Shown piece by piece: positions 9,060 through 17,747 of a stretch of 64,000 nucleotides of DNA. The notes beneath the pieces were generated by a model. That model had not been told where the DNA came from. It did not search any database and worked only from the letters and a program-made list of their open reading frames with translations. The position numbers and the translations under genes are program-made. The stretch is from contig NZ_JARHTP010000003.1 in assembly GCF_029223485.1 (NCBI RefSeq), positions 62,001-126,000 on the forward strand. The letters run 5' to 3'. Numbering within the stretch: position 1 is the stretch's first letter; each line of letters starts with the position of its first letter. Source of the DNA: Streptomyces coacervatus. Lineage in GTDB: Bacteria; Actinomycetota; Actinomycetes; Streptomycetales; Streptomycetaceae.

Positions 9060-9878
9060 ATGGCCGATGCCCCCGCCGGCAAGGTGACCTTCGTCGGTGC
9101 CGGCCCCGGCGCCGCCGACCTGTTGACGTTCCGTGCCGCGCGCGCCATCGCCGAGGCCGACGTCGTGATCTGGGCCGCGAGCCTGGTGCAGGCGGAGGTC
9201 CTCGAACATGCGCACAAGGGCGCGGAGATCCTCGACTCGGCGACGATGTCGCTGGAGGACGTCGTCGCCGTCTACGAGCGGGCCCGGCGGGACGGGCTGC
9301 GGGTCGCCCGTATCCACTCCGGTGATCCCGCGCTGTGGGGCGGTACTCAGGAGCAGCTCGACCGGTGTGCGCGGATCGGTATCGAGACGGAGGTCGTGCC
9401 GGGTGTTTCCGCGTTCTCGGCCGTCGCCGCGCTGGCGCAGCGCGAGTTGACCATCCCGGAGGTCGCGCAGTCCGTCGTGCTGACCCGGCTCGGCGGCGGC
9501 AAGACGCCGATGCCGCCCGGGGAGGAGGTGCGGGAGTTCGCCAAGCACGGCACCACCATGGCGATCTTCCTGTCGGCGGCTCGTAGTGGGCAGCTCGTGC
9601 GGGAGCTGCTCGAAGGCGGCTATCCGACCTCCACTCCCGTCGTCGTCGCCTACCAGGCGACCTGGCCCGAGGAGTTGGTCGTGCGGTGCACGATCGGGAC
9701 GCTGGAGGAGACGGTCAAGGAGCACAAGCTCTGGAAGCACACCCTCTTCCTGGTCGGCCCGGCGCTGGACGCCGAGGGCACCCGCTCGCACCTGTACCAC
9801 CCGGGCCACTTCCACGGCTACCGCAAGGCCGACCCGGAGGCCCGTCGGGCGCTGCGCGAGCGGGGGGCGAGTACGTGA
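9060..9878 (+). CDS. cobM: Precorrin-4 C11-methyltransferase
   Basis: SAM-dependent methylase CobM/CbiF acting at C11 of precorrin-4. It has 272 residues starting MADAPAGKVTFVGAGPG, and the motif RIHSGDPALWG is in the SAM pocket. ATG 9060 is preferred over an in-frame TTG at 9039 because an AGAGAGGA ribosome site precedes it by 8 nt. It opens the second cob unit. The 98-bp divergent space to the ZIP gene must hold its promoter; I saw no cobalamin-riboswitch B12-box there. The stop overlaps the cobL GTG. Confidence 0.95.
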   Translation: MADAPAGKVTFVGAGPGAADLLTFRAARAIAEADVVIWAASLVQAEVLEHAHKGAEILDSATMSLEDVVAVYERARRDGLRVARIHSGDPALWGGTQEQLDRCARIGIETEVVPGVSAFSAVAALAQRELTIPEVAQSVVLTRLGGGKTPMPPGEEVREFAKHGTTMAIFLSAARSGQLVRELLEGGYPTSTPVVVAYQATWPEELVVRCTIGTLEETVKEHKLWKHTLFLVGPALDAEGTRSHLYHPGHFHGYRKADPEARRALRERGAST

Positions 9879-11122
9879 GTCGCCCGATCACGGTCGTCGG
9901 TACGGGGACGGGGGCGCCGGTCCCCGTGGACGCGGTGGCAGGGGCCGAGCTCGTCGTGGGCGGGCGGCGGCATCTGGAGGCTGTGGAGGAGCTGCCCGAG
10001 GGCGCCGAGCGGATCGTCCTCGGGCCGCTGGCGCCCGCCCTGGACGCCGTCGAGGAGTACGTCGCCAAGGACCGGCGCGTGGTCGTGCTGGCCTCGGGCG
10101 ACCCCGGGTTCTTCGGGATCGTGCGGGCGCTGGCCGAGCGCTTCGGTGCGGATCGGCTCGATGTCCGGCCCGGTGTCTCCTCCGTCGCCACCGCCTTCGC
10201 ACGACTGGGGCTGACCTGGGACGACGCGGTCGTCGTCAGCGCGCACGGGCGGGATCCGCGGACGGCCGTCAACATGTGCCGGGCGCAGCCGAAGGTGGCG
10301 GTGCTGACCGGGCCCGGCGCGGGCCCGGCGGAACTGGGCGCCGCGCTCGCCCGCACCGCACCCGGCCGGGTCCTCGTCGTCGCCTCCGCGCTGGGCTCGC
10401 AGGACGAGCGGCTGGAGCGGGTCTCCCCCGCCGAGGCCGCGCGCCGGGACTGGGGTACGGCGGTGAGTGTCGTCCTGTGCCTGGACGAGACGCGGGCGCC
10501 GGGTCCCGTACGGACACTCGCGGGGGCCGTACGCCCCGCCGAATGGGCGCTGGACGAGGGCGACTTCGCGCACCGCGACTCGATGATCACCAAGTTCGAG
10601 GTACGGGCGCTGGCCCTGGCCCGGCTCGGGCCGCGCCCCGGCGACCTGGTGTGGGACGTCGGCTCCGGCTCGGGTTCCGTGGCCGTGGAGTGCGCGCGGC
10701 TGGGCGCCGCCGTGAGCGCGGTCGAGAAGGCCGCGGACGGGGTGGAGCGGATCCGCGCCAACGCCCGTGCGCACGGCGTGGACGTGCACGTGGTGCACGG
10801 CGAGGCGCCCGCGGCGCTGTCCGGACTCGACGATCCCGACGCCGTGTTCGTCGGCGGCGGCGGGCGCGAGCTGCCCGGCATCGTCGACGTGTGCGCGCGG
10901 CGGGCCCGGCGGACGGTCGTGGTCGCCATGGCCGCGCTGGACCGGGTGCCCGCGGTGCGCACCGCGCTCGACGGCGCCGGGTTCGACTGCGCCGGCGTGC
11001 TGTTGCAGTCCTCGCGGCTCGCACCGCTGCCGGGGGACGTGACCCGGCTGGCGGCGACCAATCCGGTTTTCCTGCTGTGGGGGACCAGAACCCCCGTATC
11101 CCAAGAAGGAGTTGCTCAGTGA
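9875..11122 (+). CDS. cobL: Precorrin-6Y C5,15-methyltransferase (decarboxylating), CbiE-CbiT fusion
   Basis: Bifunctional CobL: the N-terminal CbiE-like methylase (about 1-200) methylates C5, and the C-terminal CbiT-like domain (about 215-400) methylates C15 and decarboxylates the acetate side chain. Total length is 415 residues. The CbiT SAM motif VWDVGSGSGSVAVE has Asp261 in the loop, preceded by the family-typical KFEVRALALARL. The GTG start overlaps the cobM stop (GTGA). The last codons overlap the next gene's GTG start. Confidence 0.95.
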   Translation: MSRPITVVGTGTGAPVPVDAVAGAELVVGGRRHLEAVEELPEGAERIVLGPLAPALDAVEEYVAKDRRVVVLASGDPGFFGIVRALAERFGADRLDVRPGVSSVATAFARLGLTWDDAVVVSAHGRDPRTAVNMCRAQPKVAVLTGPGAGPAELGAALARTAPGRVLVVASALGSQDERLERVSPAEAARRDWGTAVSVVLCLDETRAPGPVRTLAGAVRPAEWALDEGDFAHRDSMITKFEVRALALARLGPRPGDLVWDVGSGSGSVAVECARLGAAVSAVEKAADGVERIRANARAHGVDVHVVHGEAPAALSGLDDPDAVFVGGGGRELPGIVDVCARRARRTVVVAMAALDRVPAVRTALDGAGFDCAGVLLQSSRLAPLPGDVTRLAATNPVFLLWGTRTPVSQEGVAQ

Positions 11123-12810
11123 TCGGCCTCATTTCCGCCACCGCGGCGGGGGCGGCGGCACGCGACCGGCTGGCCGCGGCGTGGCCGGACCGCACGCGCG
11201 TGTACGACGGTCCCGTCAAGGACGCCGTACGAGCCGCGTTCGCGGAGTGCGAGCAGCTCGTGTGCTTCCTGGCGACCGGTGCCGTCGTACGGCTCGTCGC
11301 GCCGCTGCTCGGCGACAAGGCGTCCGACCCCGGTGTGGTGTGCGTCGACGAGGGCGGGCGGTTCGCCGTGTCGCTGGTGGGCGGGCACGGGGGCGGTGCG
11401 AATGAACTCGCCGAGCGGGTGGGCGAGTTGCTGGGTGCCGAGCCCGTGGTGACCACCGCGACGGACGCCGTCGGCATCCCGGGGCTGGACACGCTCGGGT
11501 TCCCCGTGGAGGGCGACGTCGCGGGCGTGACGCGGGCTCTGCTGGACGGGGAGCCGGTCGTGCTGGACGCGGAGGTGGCGTGGCCGCTGCCGCCGCTGCC
11601 GTTCGCCGCGCAGGGCACGCGCACCGTCCGGCTGACGGACCGCGTGGTCGAACCCGGCGACGACGAGGTGCTGTTGCGTCCCCCGTCCCTCGTCATCGGC
11701 GTCGGCGCGTCCAAGGGCGCCCCGGCCGACGAAGTGCTCGGGCTGGTCGAGGGCGCGCTGCGGGACGCAGGGCTGTCCCCTCGCAGCGTCGCCGAGTTCG
11801 CCACCGTGGACGCCAAGCGCGACGAGCCCGGCATCGTCGAGGCTGCTGCCCGGCTCGGGGTGCCCGTAGTGACGTACTCCGCCGAGGAGCTGGCGGCAGT
11901 GGACGTCCCCAACCCCTCCGACGCCCCGCTCGCCGCCGTGGGCACCCCCTCCGTCGCCGAGGCCGCCGCGCTCGCCCGCGGCGGTGAACTCCTCGTCCCC
12001 AAGCGGAAGTCGGACCGGGCGGACGGGCACGCGTCGATGGCGACCTGCGCCGTCGTACGACGCCCCGGGCGCGGGCGGCTCGCGGTGGTCGGGCTCGGTC
12101 CCGGCGCCCGCGATCTGCTCACCCCGCGCGCCACGGCCGAACTGCGGCGCGCCTCCGTGCTCGTCGGCCTCGACCAGTACGTCGACCAGATCCGCGACCT
12201 GCTGCGGCCCGGCACCCGGATCCTGGAGTCGGGGCTCGGCGCCGAGGAGGAGCGGGCGCGGACCGCGGTGGCCGAGGCGCGGAAGGGACAGTCGATCGCG
12301 CTGATCGGCAGCGGGGACGCGGGCGTGTACGCCATGGCCTCCCCCGCGCTCGCCGAGGCCTCCGACGACATCGACGTGATCGGCGTACCGGGCGTCACCG
12401 CGGCGCTCGCGGCCGGGGCGATCCTGGGCGCTCCGCTCGGCCACGACCATGTGTCCATCAGCCTCTCCGACCTGCACACCCCGTGGGAGGTCATCGAGCG
12501 GCGGGTGCGCGCGGCGGCCGAGGCGGACATCGTGGTGACCTTCTACAACCCGCGTTCCCGGGGCCGGGACTGGCAGCTGCCGAAGGCGCTCGCGATCCTC
12601 GCCGGGCACCGGGAGCCGACGACGCCGGTCGGAGTCGTACGGAACGCGTCGCGGCCGGACGAGTCCAGCCGACTGACGACCCTGGCCGCGCTCGACCCGG
12701 CGACGGTCGACATGATGACGGTCGTGACCGTCGGCAACACGGCGACCCGCGACATCGCGGGCCGCATGGTGACGCCGCGCGGCTATCGCTGGCAGGAGGG
12801 CACCAGGTGA
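11119..12810 (+). CDS. cobJ: CbiG-CobJ fusion: cobalt-precorrin-5A hydrolase / precorrin-3B C17-methyltransferase
   Basis: Two-domain protein of 563 residues. Residues 1 to about 310 match CbiG, which opens the delta-lactone of cobalt-precorrin-5A in the anaerobic route (motifs FLATGAVVR, SLVGGHGGGANELAE). From about residue 320 the CobJ/CbiH C17-methylase begins (VVGLGPGARDLLTPRA) and contains IALIGSGDAGVYAMASP. A ribosome site AAGAAGGA at 11103-11110 precedes the GTG, which overlaps the cobL stop. A CbiG domain beside a CobN-type late chelatase is a pathway mosaic. Confidence 0.93.
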   Translation: MIGLISATAAGAAARDRLAAAWPDRTRVYDGPVKDAVRAAFAECEQLVCFLATGAVVRLVAPLLGDKASDPGVVCVDEGGRFAVSLVGGHGGGANELAERVGELLGAEPVVTTATDAVGIPGLDTLGFPVEGDVAGVTRALLDGEPVVLDAEVAWPLPPLPFAAQGTRTVRLTDRVVEPGDDEVLLRPPSLVIGVGASKGAPADEVLGLVEGALRDAGLSPRSVAEFATVDAKRDEPGIVEAAARLGVPVVTYSAEELAAVDVPNPSDAPLAAVGTPSVAEAAALARGGELLVPKRKSDRADGHASMATCAVVRRPGRGRLAVVGLGPGARDLLTPRATAELRRASVLVGLDQYVDQIRDLLRPGTRILESGLGAEEERARTAVAEARKGQSIALIGSGDAGVYAMASPALAEASDDIDVIGVPGVTAALAAGAILGAPLGHDHVSISLSDLHTPWEVIERRVRAAAEADIVVTFYNPRSRGRDWQLPKALAILAGHREPTTPVGVVRNASRPDESSRLTTLAALDPATVDMMTVVTVGNTATRDIAGRMVTPRGYRWQEGTR

Positions 12811-13409
12811 ACCGTGTGGTCCACCCCATCGAAGTCGAGTCGTACCGGCGCCTGCGCGCCCGCCTGGACACCTCGCACTTCCCGCCGCTGACCCGGGCGG
12901 TGGTGGAACGGGTCGTCCACTCCGCCGCCGACCTCGACTACGCCACCGATCTCGTCATGGACGAGGGCGAGTTGGAGAAGGCGCATGCGGCGCTGCACGC
13001 CGGTGCGCCGGTGGTCGTGGACGTGGAGATGGTGGCGGCCGGGATCACGCGACGCGAGACCGTCTGCCGGCTCAGGAACGCCGTGGCCGGCCCCGGACTG
13101 ACGCGTTCGGCACACGCCATACGACTCGCGTACGAGCAGGTCGGGCCCGGTGCCCTCTGGGTGATCGGCAACGCGCCGACTGCGCTGGAGGAGCTGCTCA
13201 CCCTGGATGCCGCCCCGGCGCTCGTCATCGGCCTGCCCGTCGGCTTCGTCGGTGCGGTCGAGTCCAAGGCCGCGTTGCGCGAGAGCGGGCTGCCCGCGGT
13301 GAGCAACGTGTCCGAGAAGGGCGGTTCGGCGGTCGCCTCCGCCGCGCTCAACGCCCTGCTGTACCACCCCGTTTCACCACCCGATTCACTCACCGAGGAG
13401 ACCTCGTGA
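12807..13409 (+). CDS. cobH: Precorrin-8X methylmutase
   Basis: CobH/CbiC moves the C11 methyl to C12 to give hydrogenobyrinic acid. It has 200 residues. Family hallmarks include the VVHSAADLDYA segment with the His that protonates the substrate, GAPVVVDVEMVAAGI, and IGLPVGFVGAVESKAALRES. GTG 12807 overlaps the preceding stop and has GGAGGG about 7 nt upstream. A second GTG at 12816 is possible. The stop overlaps the cbiX GTG. Confidence 0.95.
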   Translation: MNRVVHPIEVESYRRLRARLDTSHFPPLTRAVVERVVHSAADLDYATDLVMDEGELEKAHAALHAGAPVVVDVEMVAAGITRRETVCRLRNAVAGPGLTRSAHAIRLAYEQVGPGALWVIGNAPTALEELLTLDAAPALVIGLPVGFVGAVESKAALRESGLPAVSNVSEKGGSAVASAALNALLYHPVSPPDSLTEETS

Positions 13410-14335
13410 CCACCCCGCCGCCCGCCCTGCTCATCGCCGGTCATGGCACCCGGGACGATGCCGGAGCCGAGGCGTTCCGCGACTTCGTACGGGAGTTGGG
13501 CCGCCGCCACCCCGAACTGCCCGTCGCGGGCGGCTTCATCGAGCTCTCGCCGCCGCCGCTGGGCGAGGCGGTCACCGAGCTGGTGGAGCGGGGCGTACGC
13601 CGTTTCGCCGCCGTCCCGCTGATGCTGGTGTCCGCCGGGCACGCCAAGGGGGACATCCCGGCGGCCCTCGCCCGCGAGAAGGAGCGGCACGCCGGAATCT
13701 CGTACACCTACGGCCGCCCCCTGGGCCCGCACCCCTCCCTCCTCTCCGTCCTGGAGCGGCGCCTTGACGAGGCGCTCGGCTCCGCCGCCCGCACGCCCGA
13801 GGACCGGGCGGACGTGACCGTGCTGCTGGTCGGACGCGGCTCGACCGACCCGGACGCCAACGCCGAGGTGCACAAGGCGGCGCGGCTGCTGTGGGAGGGG
13901 CGCGGTTACGCGGGCGTGGAGACGGCGTTCGTGTCGCTGGCGGCGCCGGACGTACCGAGCGGCCTGGACCGGTGCGTGAAGCTGGGCGCCAAGCGGATCG
14001 TCGTCCTCCCCTACTTCCTCTTCACCGGCATCCTGCCGGACCGGGTGAAGCAGCAGACCGAGGGCTGGGCGGCCGCACACCCGGAGGTCGAGGTGCGGTC
14101 CGCGGACGTCATCGGTCCGGAGCCGGAGCTGCTCGACCTGGTGATGGAGCGGTACGAGGAGGCCGTCAAGGGCGACCTGCGGATGAACTGCGACTCGTGC
14201 GTGTACCGGATCGCGCTGCCCGGGTTCGAGGACAAGGTCGGTCTGCCGCAGCAGCCGCACTTCCACCCGGACGACGACGGCCACCATCACCACCACGGGC
14301 ACCACCACCACGGCGGACACGCCCATGCACACTGA
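13406..14335 (+). CDS. cbiX: Sirohydrochlorin cobaltochelatase-like protein with His-rich tail
   Basis: CbiX-type class II chelatase of 309 residues, with two CbiX repeats. It has the metal-site motifs AGHGTRDD (His13) and VSAGHAKGD (His79). This family inserts Co2+ into sirohydrochlorin, or Fe2+ for sirohaem. The C-terminus has a CDSC pair (MNCDSCVYR) and then a tail from about residue 285 containing some 13 histidines, probably a metal store or delivery device. It overlaps the previous stop (GTGA) and the next start by 11 bp. An early chelatase in a cluster with CobN raises the question of which one loads cobalt. Confidence 0.9.
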   Translation: MTTPPPALLIAGHGTRDDAGAEAFRDFVRELGRRHPELPVAGGFIELSPPPLGEAVTELVERGVRRFAAVPLMLVSAGHAKGDIPAALAREKERHAGISYTYGRPLGPHPSLLSVLERRLDEALGSAARTPEDRADVTVLLVGRGSTDPDANAEVHKAARLLWEGRGYAGVETAFVSLAAPDVPSGLDRCVKLGAKRIVVLPYFLFTGILPDRVKQQTEGWAAAHPEVEVRSADVIGPEPELLDLVMERYEEAVKGDLRMNCDSCVYRIALPGFEDKVGLPQQPHFHPDDDGHHHHHGHHHHGGHAHAH

Positions 14336-15398
14336 CCGAAGCTCCCATGATCTGCGGCATCACGGTGACGCCGAGGTACGGGACGACGGGGCGAAGCTGA
14401 TCGACCTCGCCGTCAACGTCCGCGCGGACACACCCCCGGCCTGGCTGCGGGACCGTATCGCCAAGTCGCTGACCGGCCTGGCCGCCTACCCGGACGGACG
14501 GGCCGCGCGGGCGGCGGTGGCGGCCCGGCACGGGCTCCCGGTGGAGCGGGTGCTGCTGACGGCCGGCGCCGCCGAGGCGTTCGTCCTGCTGGCCCGCGCC
14601 CTGAAGGTACGTCGACCGGTCGTCGTCCACCCGCAGTTCACCGAGCCGGAGGCGGCACTGCGGGACGCGGGCCACACGGTGGACCGGGTGCTGCTGCGCG
14701 AGGAGGACGGCTTCCGCCTCGACCCGGCGGCGGTCCCCGAGGACGCGGACCTGGTGGTGATCGGCAACCCGACCAACCCGACCTCCGTCCTCCACCCCGC
14801 CGCGTCCATCGCCCGACTCGCCCGCCCCGGGCGGACCTTGGTCGTCGACGAGGCGTTCATGGACGCGGTGCCGGGTGAACGGGAGGCACTGGCCGGCCGC
14901 ACGGACGTACCGGGCCTGGTCGTCCTGCGCAGCCTGACCAAGACCTGGGGGCTGGCCGGACTCCGGATCGGCTACGCCCTCGCCGCCCCCGAGACGATCG
15001 CCGACCTGGGGCGCGCCCAGCCCCTGTGGCCGGTGTCCACACCCGCGCTGACCGCCACCGAGGCCTGCATGGGGCCGCAGGCCCTGGCGGAGGCGGCACA
15101 CGCGGCGCACCGCATCGCCGCCGACCGGGCCCATCTCGTCGCCGGCCTCGGCGAGTTCGCCTCGGACGGACTGCGGGTGACGGAGCCCGCCGAGGGCCCC
15201 TTCGTCCTCGTACGAGTACCTCGGGCGACCGCAGTGCGCCGGCACCTTCGCGATCTGGGCTTCGCGGTACGCCGCGGGGACACGTTCCCGGGCCTGGGCG
15301 AGGAGTGGCTACGCCTGGCGGTACGGGACCGACCGACGGTCAACACCTTCCTACAGGCGCTGGACCAGGCACTGACCCTGACGTCAACACGTCACTGA
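14325..15398 (+). CDS. cobC: CobC-like PLP-dependent enzyme (threonine-phosphate decarboxylase family)
   Basis: Fold-type I PLP enzyme of 357 residues from the histidinol-phosphate-aminotransferase/CobD-CobC group. It probably makes (R)-1-aminopropan-2-ol phosphate for the nucleotide loop. The Schiff-base lysine is Lys206 in SLTKTWGLAGLRIGY, and the cofactor motif NPTNPTS is present. Its ATG lies inside the His-tail codons of cbiX (11-bp overlap) without a clear ribosome site, so translation is likely coupled. It is the last gene of the operon and is followed by a strong hairpin. A plain histidinol-phosphate aminotransferase is the alternative, but context favours CobC. Confidence 0.82.
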   Translation: MHTDRSSHDLRHHGDAEVRDDGAKLIDLAVNVRADTPPAWLRDRIAKSLTGLAAYPDGRAARAAVAARHGLPVERVLLTAGAAEAFVLLARALKVRRPVVVHPQFTEPEAALRDAGHTVDRVLLREEDGFRLDPAAVPEDADLVVIGNPTNPTSVLHPAASIARLARPGRTLVVDEAFMDAVPGEREALAGRTDVPGLVVLRSLTKTWGLAGLRIGYALAAPETIADLGRAQPLWPVSTPALTATEACMGPQALAEAAHAAHRIAADRAHLVAGLGEFASDGLRVTEPAEGPFVLVRVPRATAVRRHLRDLGFAVRRGDTFPGLGEEWLRLAVRDRPTVNTFLQALDQALTLTSTRH

Positions 15399-15403
15399 CC
15401 GTT

Positions 15404-15430
15404 GCCGAACCGCTGGCCAGGCGGTTCGGC
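15404..15430. terminator. Hairpin terminator at the end of the cob operon
   Basis: A perfect 10-bp inverted repeat GCCGAACCGC / GCGGTTCGGC with a 7-nt loop begins 5 nt after the cobC stop. There is no T-tract, which is common for actinobacterial terminators. A family B repeat follows directly. Confidence 0.7.
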
Positions 15431-15432
15431 AG

Positions 15433-15484
15433 CCCCCCTCAAGGGGCGCGGGGAACTGCGCGACCAGCCACAACGAACCCGCAC
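15433..15484 (+). repeat. Family B intergenic repeat, copy 1 (short form)
   Basis: The sequence runs CCCCTcaAGGGG, then GCGCGGGGAACTGCGCGACC, then an AGCCACAACGAACCCGC-like end. It matches four other copies here (17748, 33011, 37644, 52741), but in this copy the middle TATCGATTTGCGGCTCCGCCGC block is replaced by AACT. It lies between the convergent cob operon and the LAETG gene. Confidence 0.8.
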
Positions 15485-15521
15485 ACAAAAGACGGCCCAT
15501 CCCCGCACCCCAGCGGAGCGC

Positions 15522-16451
15522 CTAGCTCCGGCCCCGCCGCGCCAGCGCCACCGCTCCCCCGCCCGCCACGACCAGGGCGATCGCCCCACCCGCGATGTAC
15601 GGCGTCATGGAGCTGCCACCGGTCTCGGCGAGCCCGCTCTCCGCGCCCTGCGCCTTGGCGCCACCGGAGGCGGCGGAGGCACCGGAGCCGCCCGCGGGAT
15701 CGCCGGGCGTCGCCGACGGCTGGCCGGCCGCCGCCGGCGCCTCGCAGGTCGCCTCCGCCAGGGTCAGGGTGCCCTCGACGTCGGCCACGTTCAGCTTCAA
15801 CGGGTTGACGGAGACCTTGAGTTCGAGGGCGGTGGCGGCCGCCGTACGCGACGTGGTCTCCGTCTTCGACAGGTCGAGGCGCACCTCGCCGATGCCGGGC
15901 GCCTTGACCTCCGTGGTCCCGCCGGTCGTCAGGGTGACCTTCTTGCCCAGGACGGTCACCGAGCCGCCCAGGTTCGCGGCGGCGACGGGCTTCTTGCCGG
16001 CCTCGCAGACCGCCTTCGAGGTGACCTGGTCGAGCTCGATGAGGGACAGCAGCGGCAGGCCGGGGACGTGCACCTTGGCGTGGGCAAGGCTGGTGTAGCC
16101 CTCGGCCCTGCCGGAGGTGACGCTCGCACCGGACTTCGCCGCCTCGGCGTCCAGCACGCTGAAGGGCTTTCCGCCGTCCACGCCGTCCAGCTTGGCGGTC
16201 AGCGCCGTCTTCTCGGCGCTCTGCGGCGCCTCGACCTGGTTGAGCGAGACCGCGAGGGGGACGTTCACGGTCTTGTTGAGCAGGGACACGTCGAGCCCGG
16301 TGCGCAGGACGACGGCGCTCGCGCGGCCCTGGTCGCCGGTCGCGTGTGCGGAGCCCGCGCCAGCCAGCGCCGCGGGACCGGCGGCGAGGGCCGTGGCCGC
16401 CGCGACGGTGGCGAGACGGCGTGCGGGCATGCGGAAGTTCTTGCCGTTCAA
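15522..16451 (-). CDS. LAETG-anchored secreted protein (SCO1860-like), function unknown
   Basis: Protein of 309 residues with a signal peptide (about 1-38, ending GSAHATG) and a sortase signal at its C-terminus: LAETG at about 274-278, a hydrophobic helix, then ARRGRS. LAxTG is the class E sortase signal of high-GC actinobacteria, so it should be covalently attached to peptidoglycan. The mature part is rich in beta-type, Val/Thr/Ala sequence, and its two cysteines (KAVCEAG and EATCEAP) could form a disulfide. A Pro/Gly/Ala/Ser linker precedes the anchor. I recognise it as the conserved neighbour of Streptomyces cob operons. A role in corrinoid or metal capture at the wall is only a guess. Confidence 0.85.
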   Translation of the reverse strand: MNGKNFRMPARRLATVAAATALAAGPAALAGAGSAHATGDQGRASAVVLRTGLDVSLLNKTVNVPLAVSLNQVEAPQSAEKTALTAKLDGVDGGKPFSVLDAEAAKSGASVTSGRAEGYTSLAHAKVHVPGLPLLSLIELDQVTSKAVCEAGKKPVAAANLGGSVTVLGKKVTLTTGGTTEVKAPGIGEVRLDLSKTETTSRTAAATALELKVSVNPLKLNVADVEGTLTLAEATCEAPAAAGQPSATPGDPAGGSGASAASGGAKAQGAESGLAETGGSSMTPYIAGGAIALVVAGGGAVALARRGRS

Positions 16452-16614
16452 GGTGGGGACCCCTCAGAGGATTCTTGCTCGGGACCCGTCAAGAATTGCG
16501 CACCAGGAGTGAACTGACGGCATTCCAATGCCACTTCACCCCATCGTGTGTTCCCCGTGAACGTTTTCGAATCACCGGGCACAGGCGGTCCACTCTTTCA
16601 CCGCCGCATCGCCT

Positions 16615-17706
16615 CTAACCGACGACGTTCCCGTTGACCACTACCCGCCGAGGGGCCGCGAGTACACGTACATCGGCCCGTGGATCCTGCTCGTACACCA
16701 CGAGGTCGGCCGGGGCCCCCTCCTCCAGCCCGGGCCGGCCGAGCCACTTCCGTGCGCCCCACGTCGTCGCCGACAGCGCCTCGACGGGCGGGAGGCCGGC
16801 GGTGACCAGCTCCGCCACCTCGCCCGCCACCAGGCCGTGGGCGAGGTGGCCGCCGGCGTCGGTGCCGACGTAGACCGGGATACCGGCGTCGTAGGCGTTC
16901 CGCACGGTGTCGTAGCGGCGTTCGTGGAGCCGGCGCATATGGGCCGACCACTGCGGGAACCTGGATTCCCCGCCGTCGGCGAGCTGCGGGAAGGTCGCGA
17001 TGTTGACGAGGGTCGGGACGATCGCGACGCCGCGCGAGGCGAAGAGCGGGATCAGGTCGTCGGTCAGGCCGGTCGCGTGCTCGATGCAGTCGATGCCGGC
17101 CTCGACCAGGTCCTTCAGGGAGTTCTCTGCGAAGCAGTGCGCGGTGACGCGGGCGCCGAGGCGGTGGGCCTCCGCGATGGCCGCCTCCACCGCGTCCCGC
17201 GGCCAGCTGGGGGCCAGGTCGCCGAGGTCGCGGTCGATCCAGTCGCCGACCAGCTTCACCCAGCCGTCGCCGCGGCGGGCCTCCTGGGCGACGTACGCGA
17301 CGAGGTCCGCCGGTTCGATCTCGTGGGCGTAGCCGCGCATGTAGCGGCGGGTGCGGGCGATGTGGCGGCCCGCGCGGATGATCTTCGGGAGGTCCTCTCG
17401 GTCGTCGACCCAGCGGGTGTCGGAGGGGGAGCCGGCGTCGCGGATGAGGAGGGTGCCCGCTTCGCGGTCGGTCATCGCTTGCTTTTCGGCGACGTCCTGC
17501 TCGACCGGGCCGTGCGGGCCGAGGCCCACGTGGCAGTGGGCGTCCACCAGGCCGGGGAGGGCCCAGCCTTCGACGGTACGGATGTCGCGTGCGCGGGCTG
17601 GGCGGGCGTAGGTGACGCGGCCGTCTACGACCCAGAGTTCGTCCCGTAGGTCGTCGGGGCCGACGAGGACCCGTCCCTTTACGTGCAGCACCGCCTGATC
17701 GCTCAT
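16615..17706 (-). CDS. Amidohydrolase family protein (imidazolonepropionase/prolidase-like)
   Basis: Metal-dependent amidohydrolase of 363 residues. Motifs run in family order: DAHCH near residue 59 for the first metal, TAHCF, CIEHATGL and the late GTDAGG with the catalytic Asp. ATG 17706 (MSDQAVLHVKG) is preferred; an in-frame GTG at 17715 is possible. Closest relatives by motif are the Xaa-Pro dipeptidase/imidazolonepropionase-like hydrolases acting on cyclic amides or dipeptides. The exact substrate is not visible. A family B repeat separates it from the upstream ABC genes, so it is probably a separate transcript. Confidence 0.8.
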   Translation of the reverse strand: MSDQAVLHVKGRVLVGPDDLRDELWVVDGRVTYARPARARDIRTVEGWALPGLVDAHCHVGLGPHGPVEQDVAEKQAMTDREAGTLLIRDAGSPSDTRWVDDREDLPKIIRAGRHIARTRRYMRGYAHEIEPADLVAYVAQEARRGDGWVKLVGDWIDRDLGDLAPSWPRDAVEAAIAEAHRLGARVTAHCFAENSLKDLVEAGIDCIEHATGLTDDLIPLFASRGVAIVPTLVNIATFPQLADGGESRFPQWSAHMRRLHERRYDTVRNAYDAGIPVYVGTDAGGHLAHGLVAGEVAELVTAGLPPVEALSATTWGARKWLGRPGLEEGAPADLVVYEQDPRADVRVLAAPRRVVVNGNVVG

Positions 17707-17747
17707 GTACTGCACGATATGCGTTGCGTTCGGCGGGTTGTTTGTCG

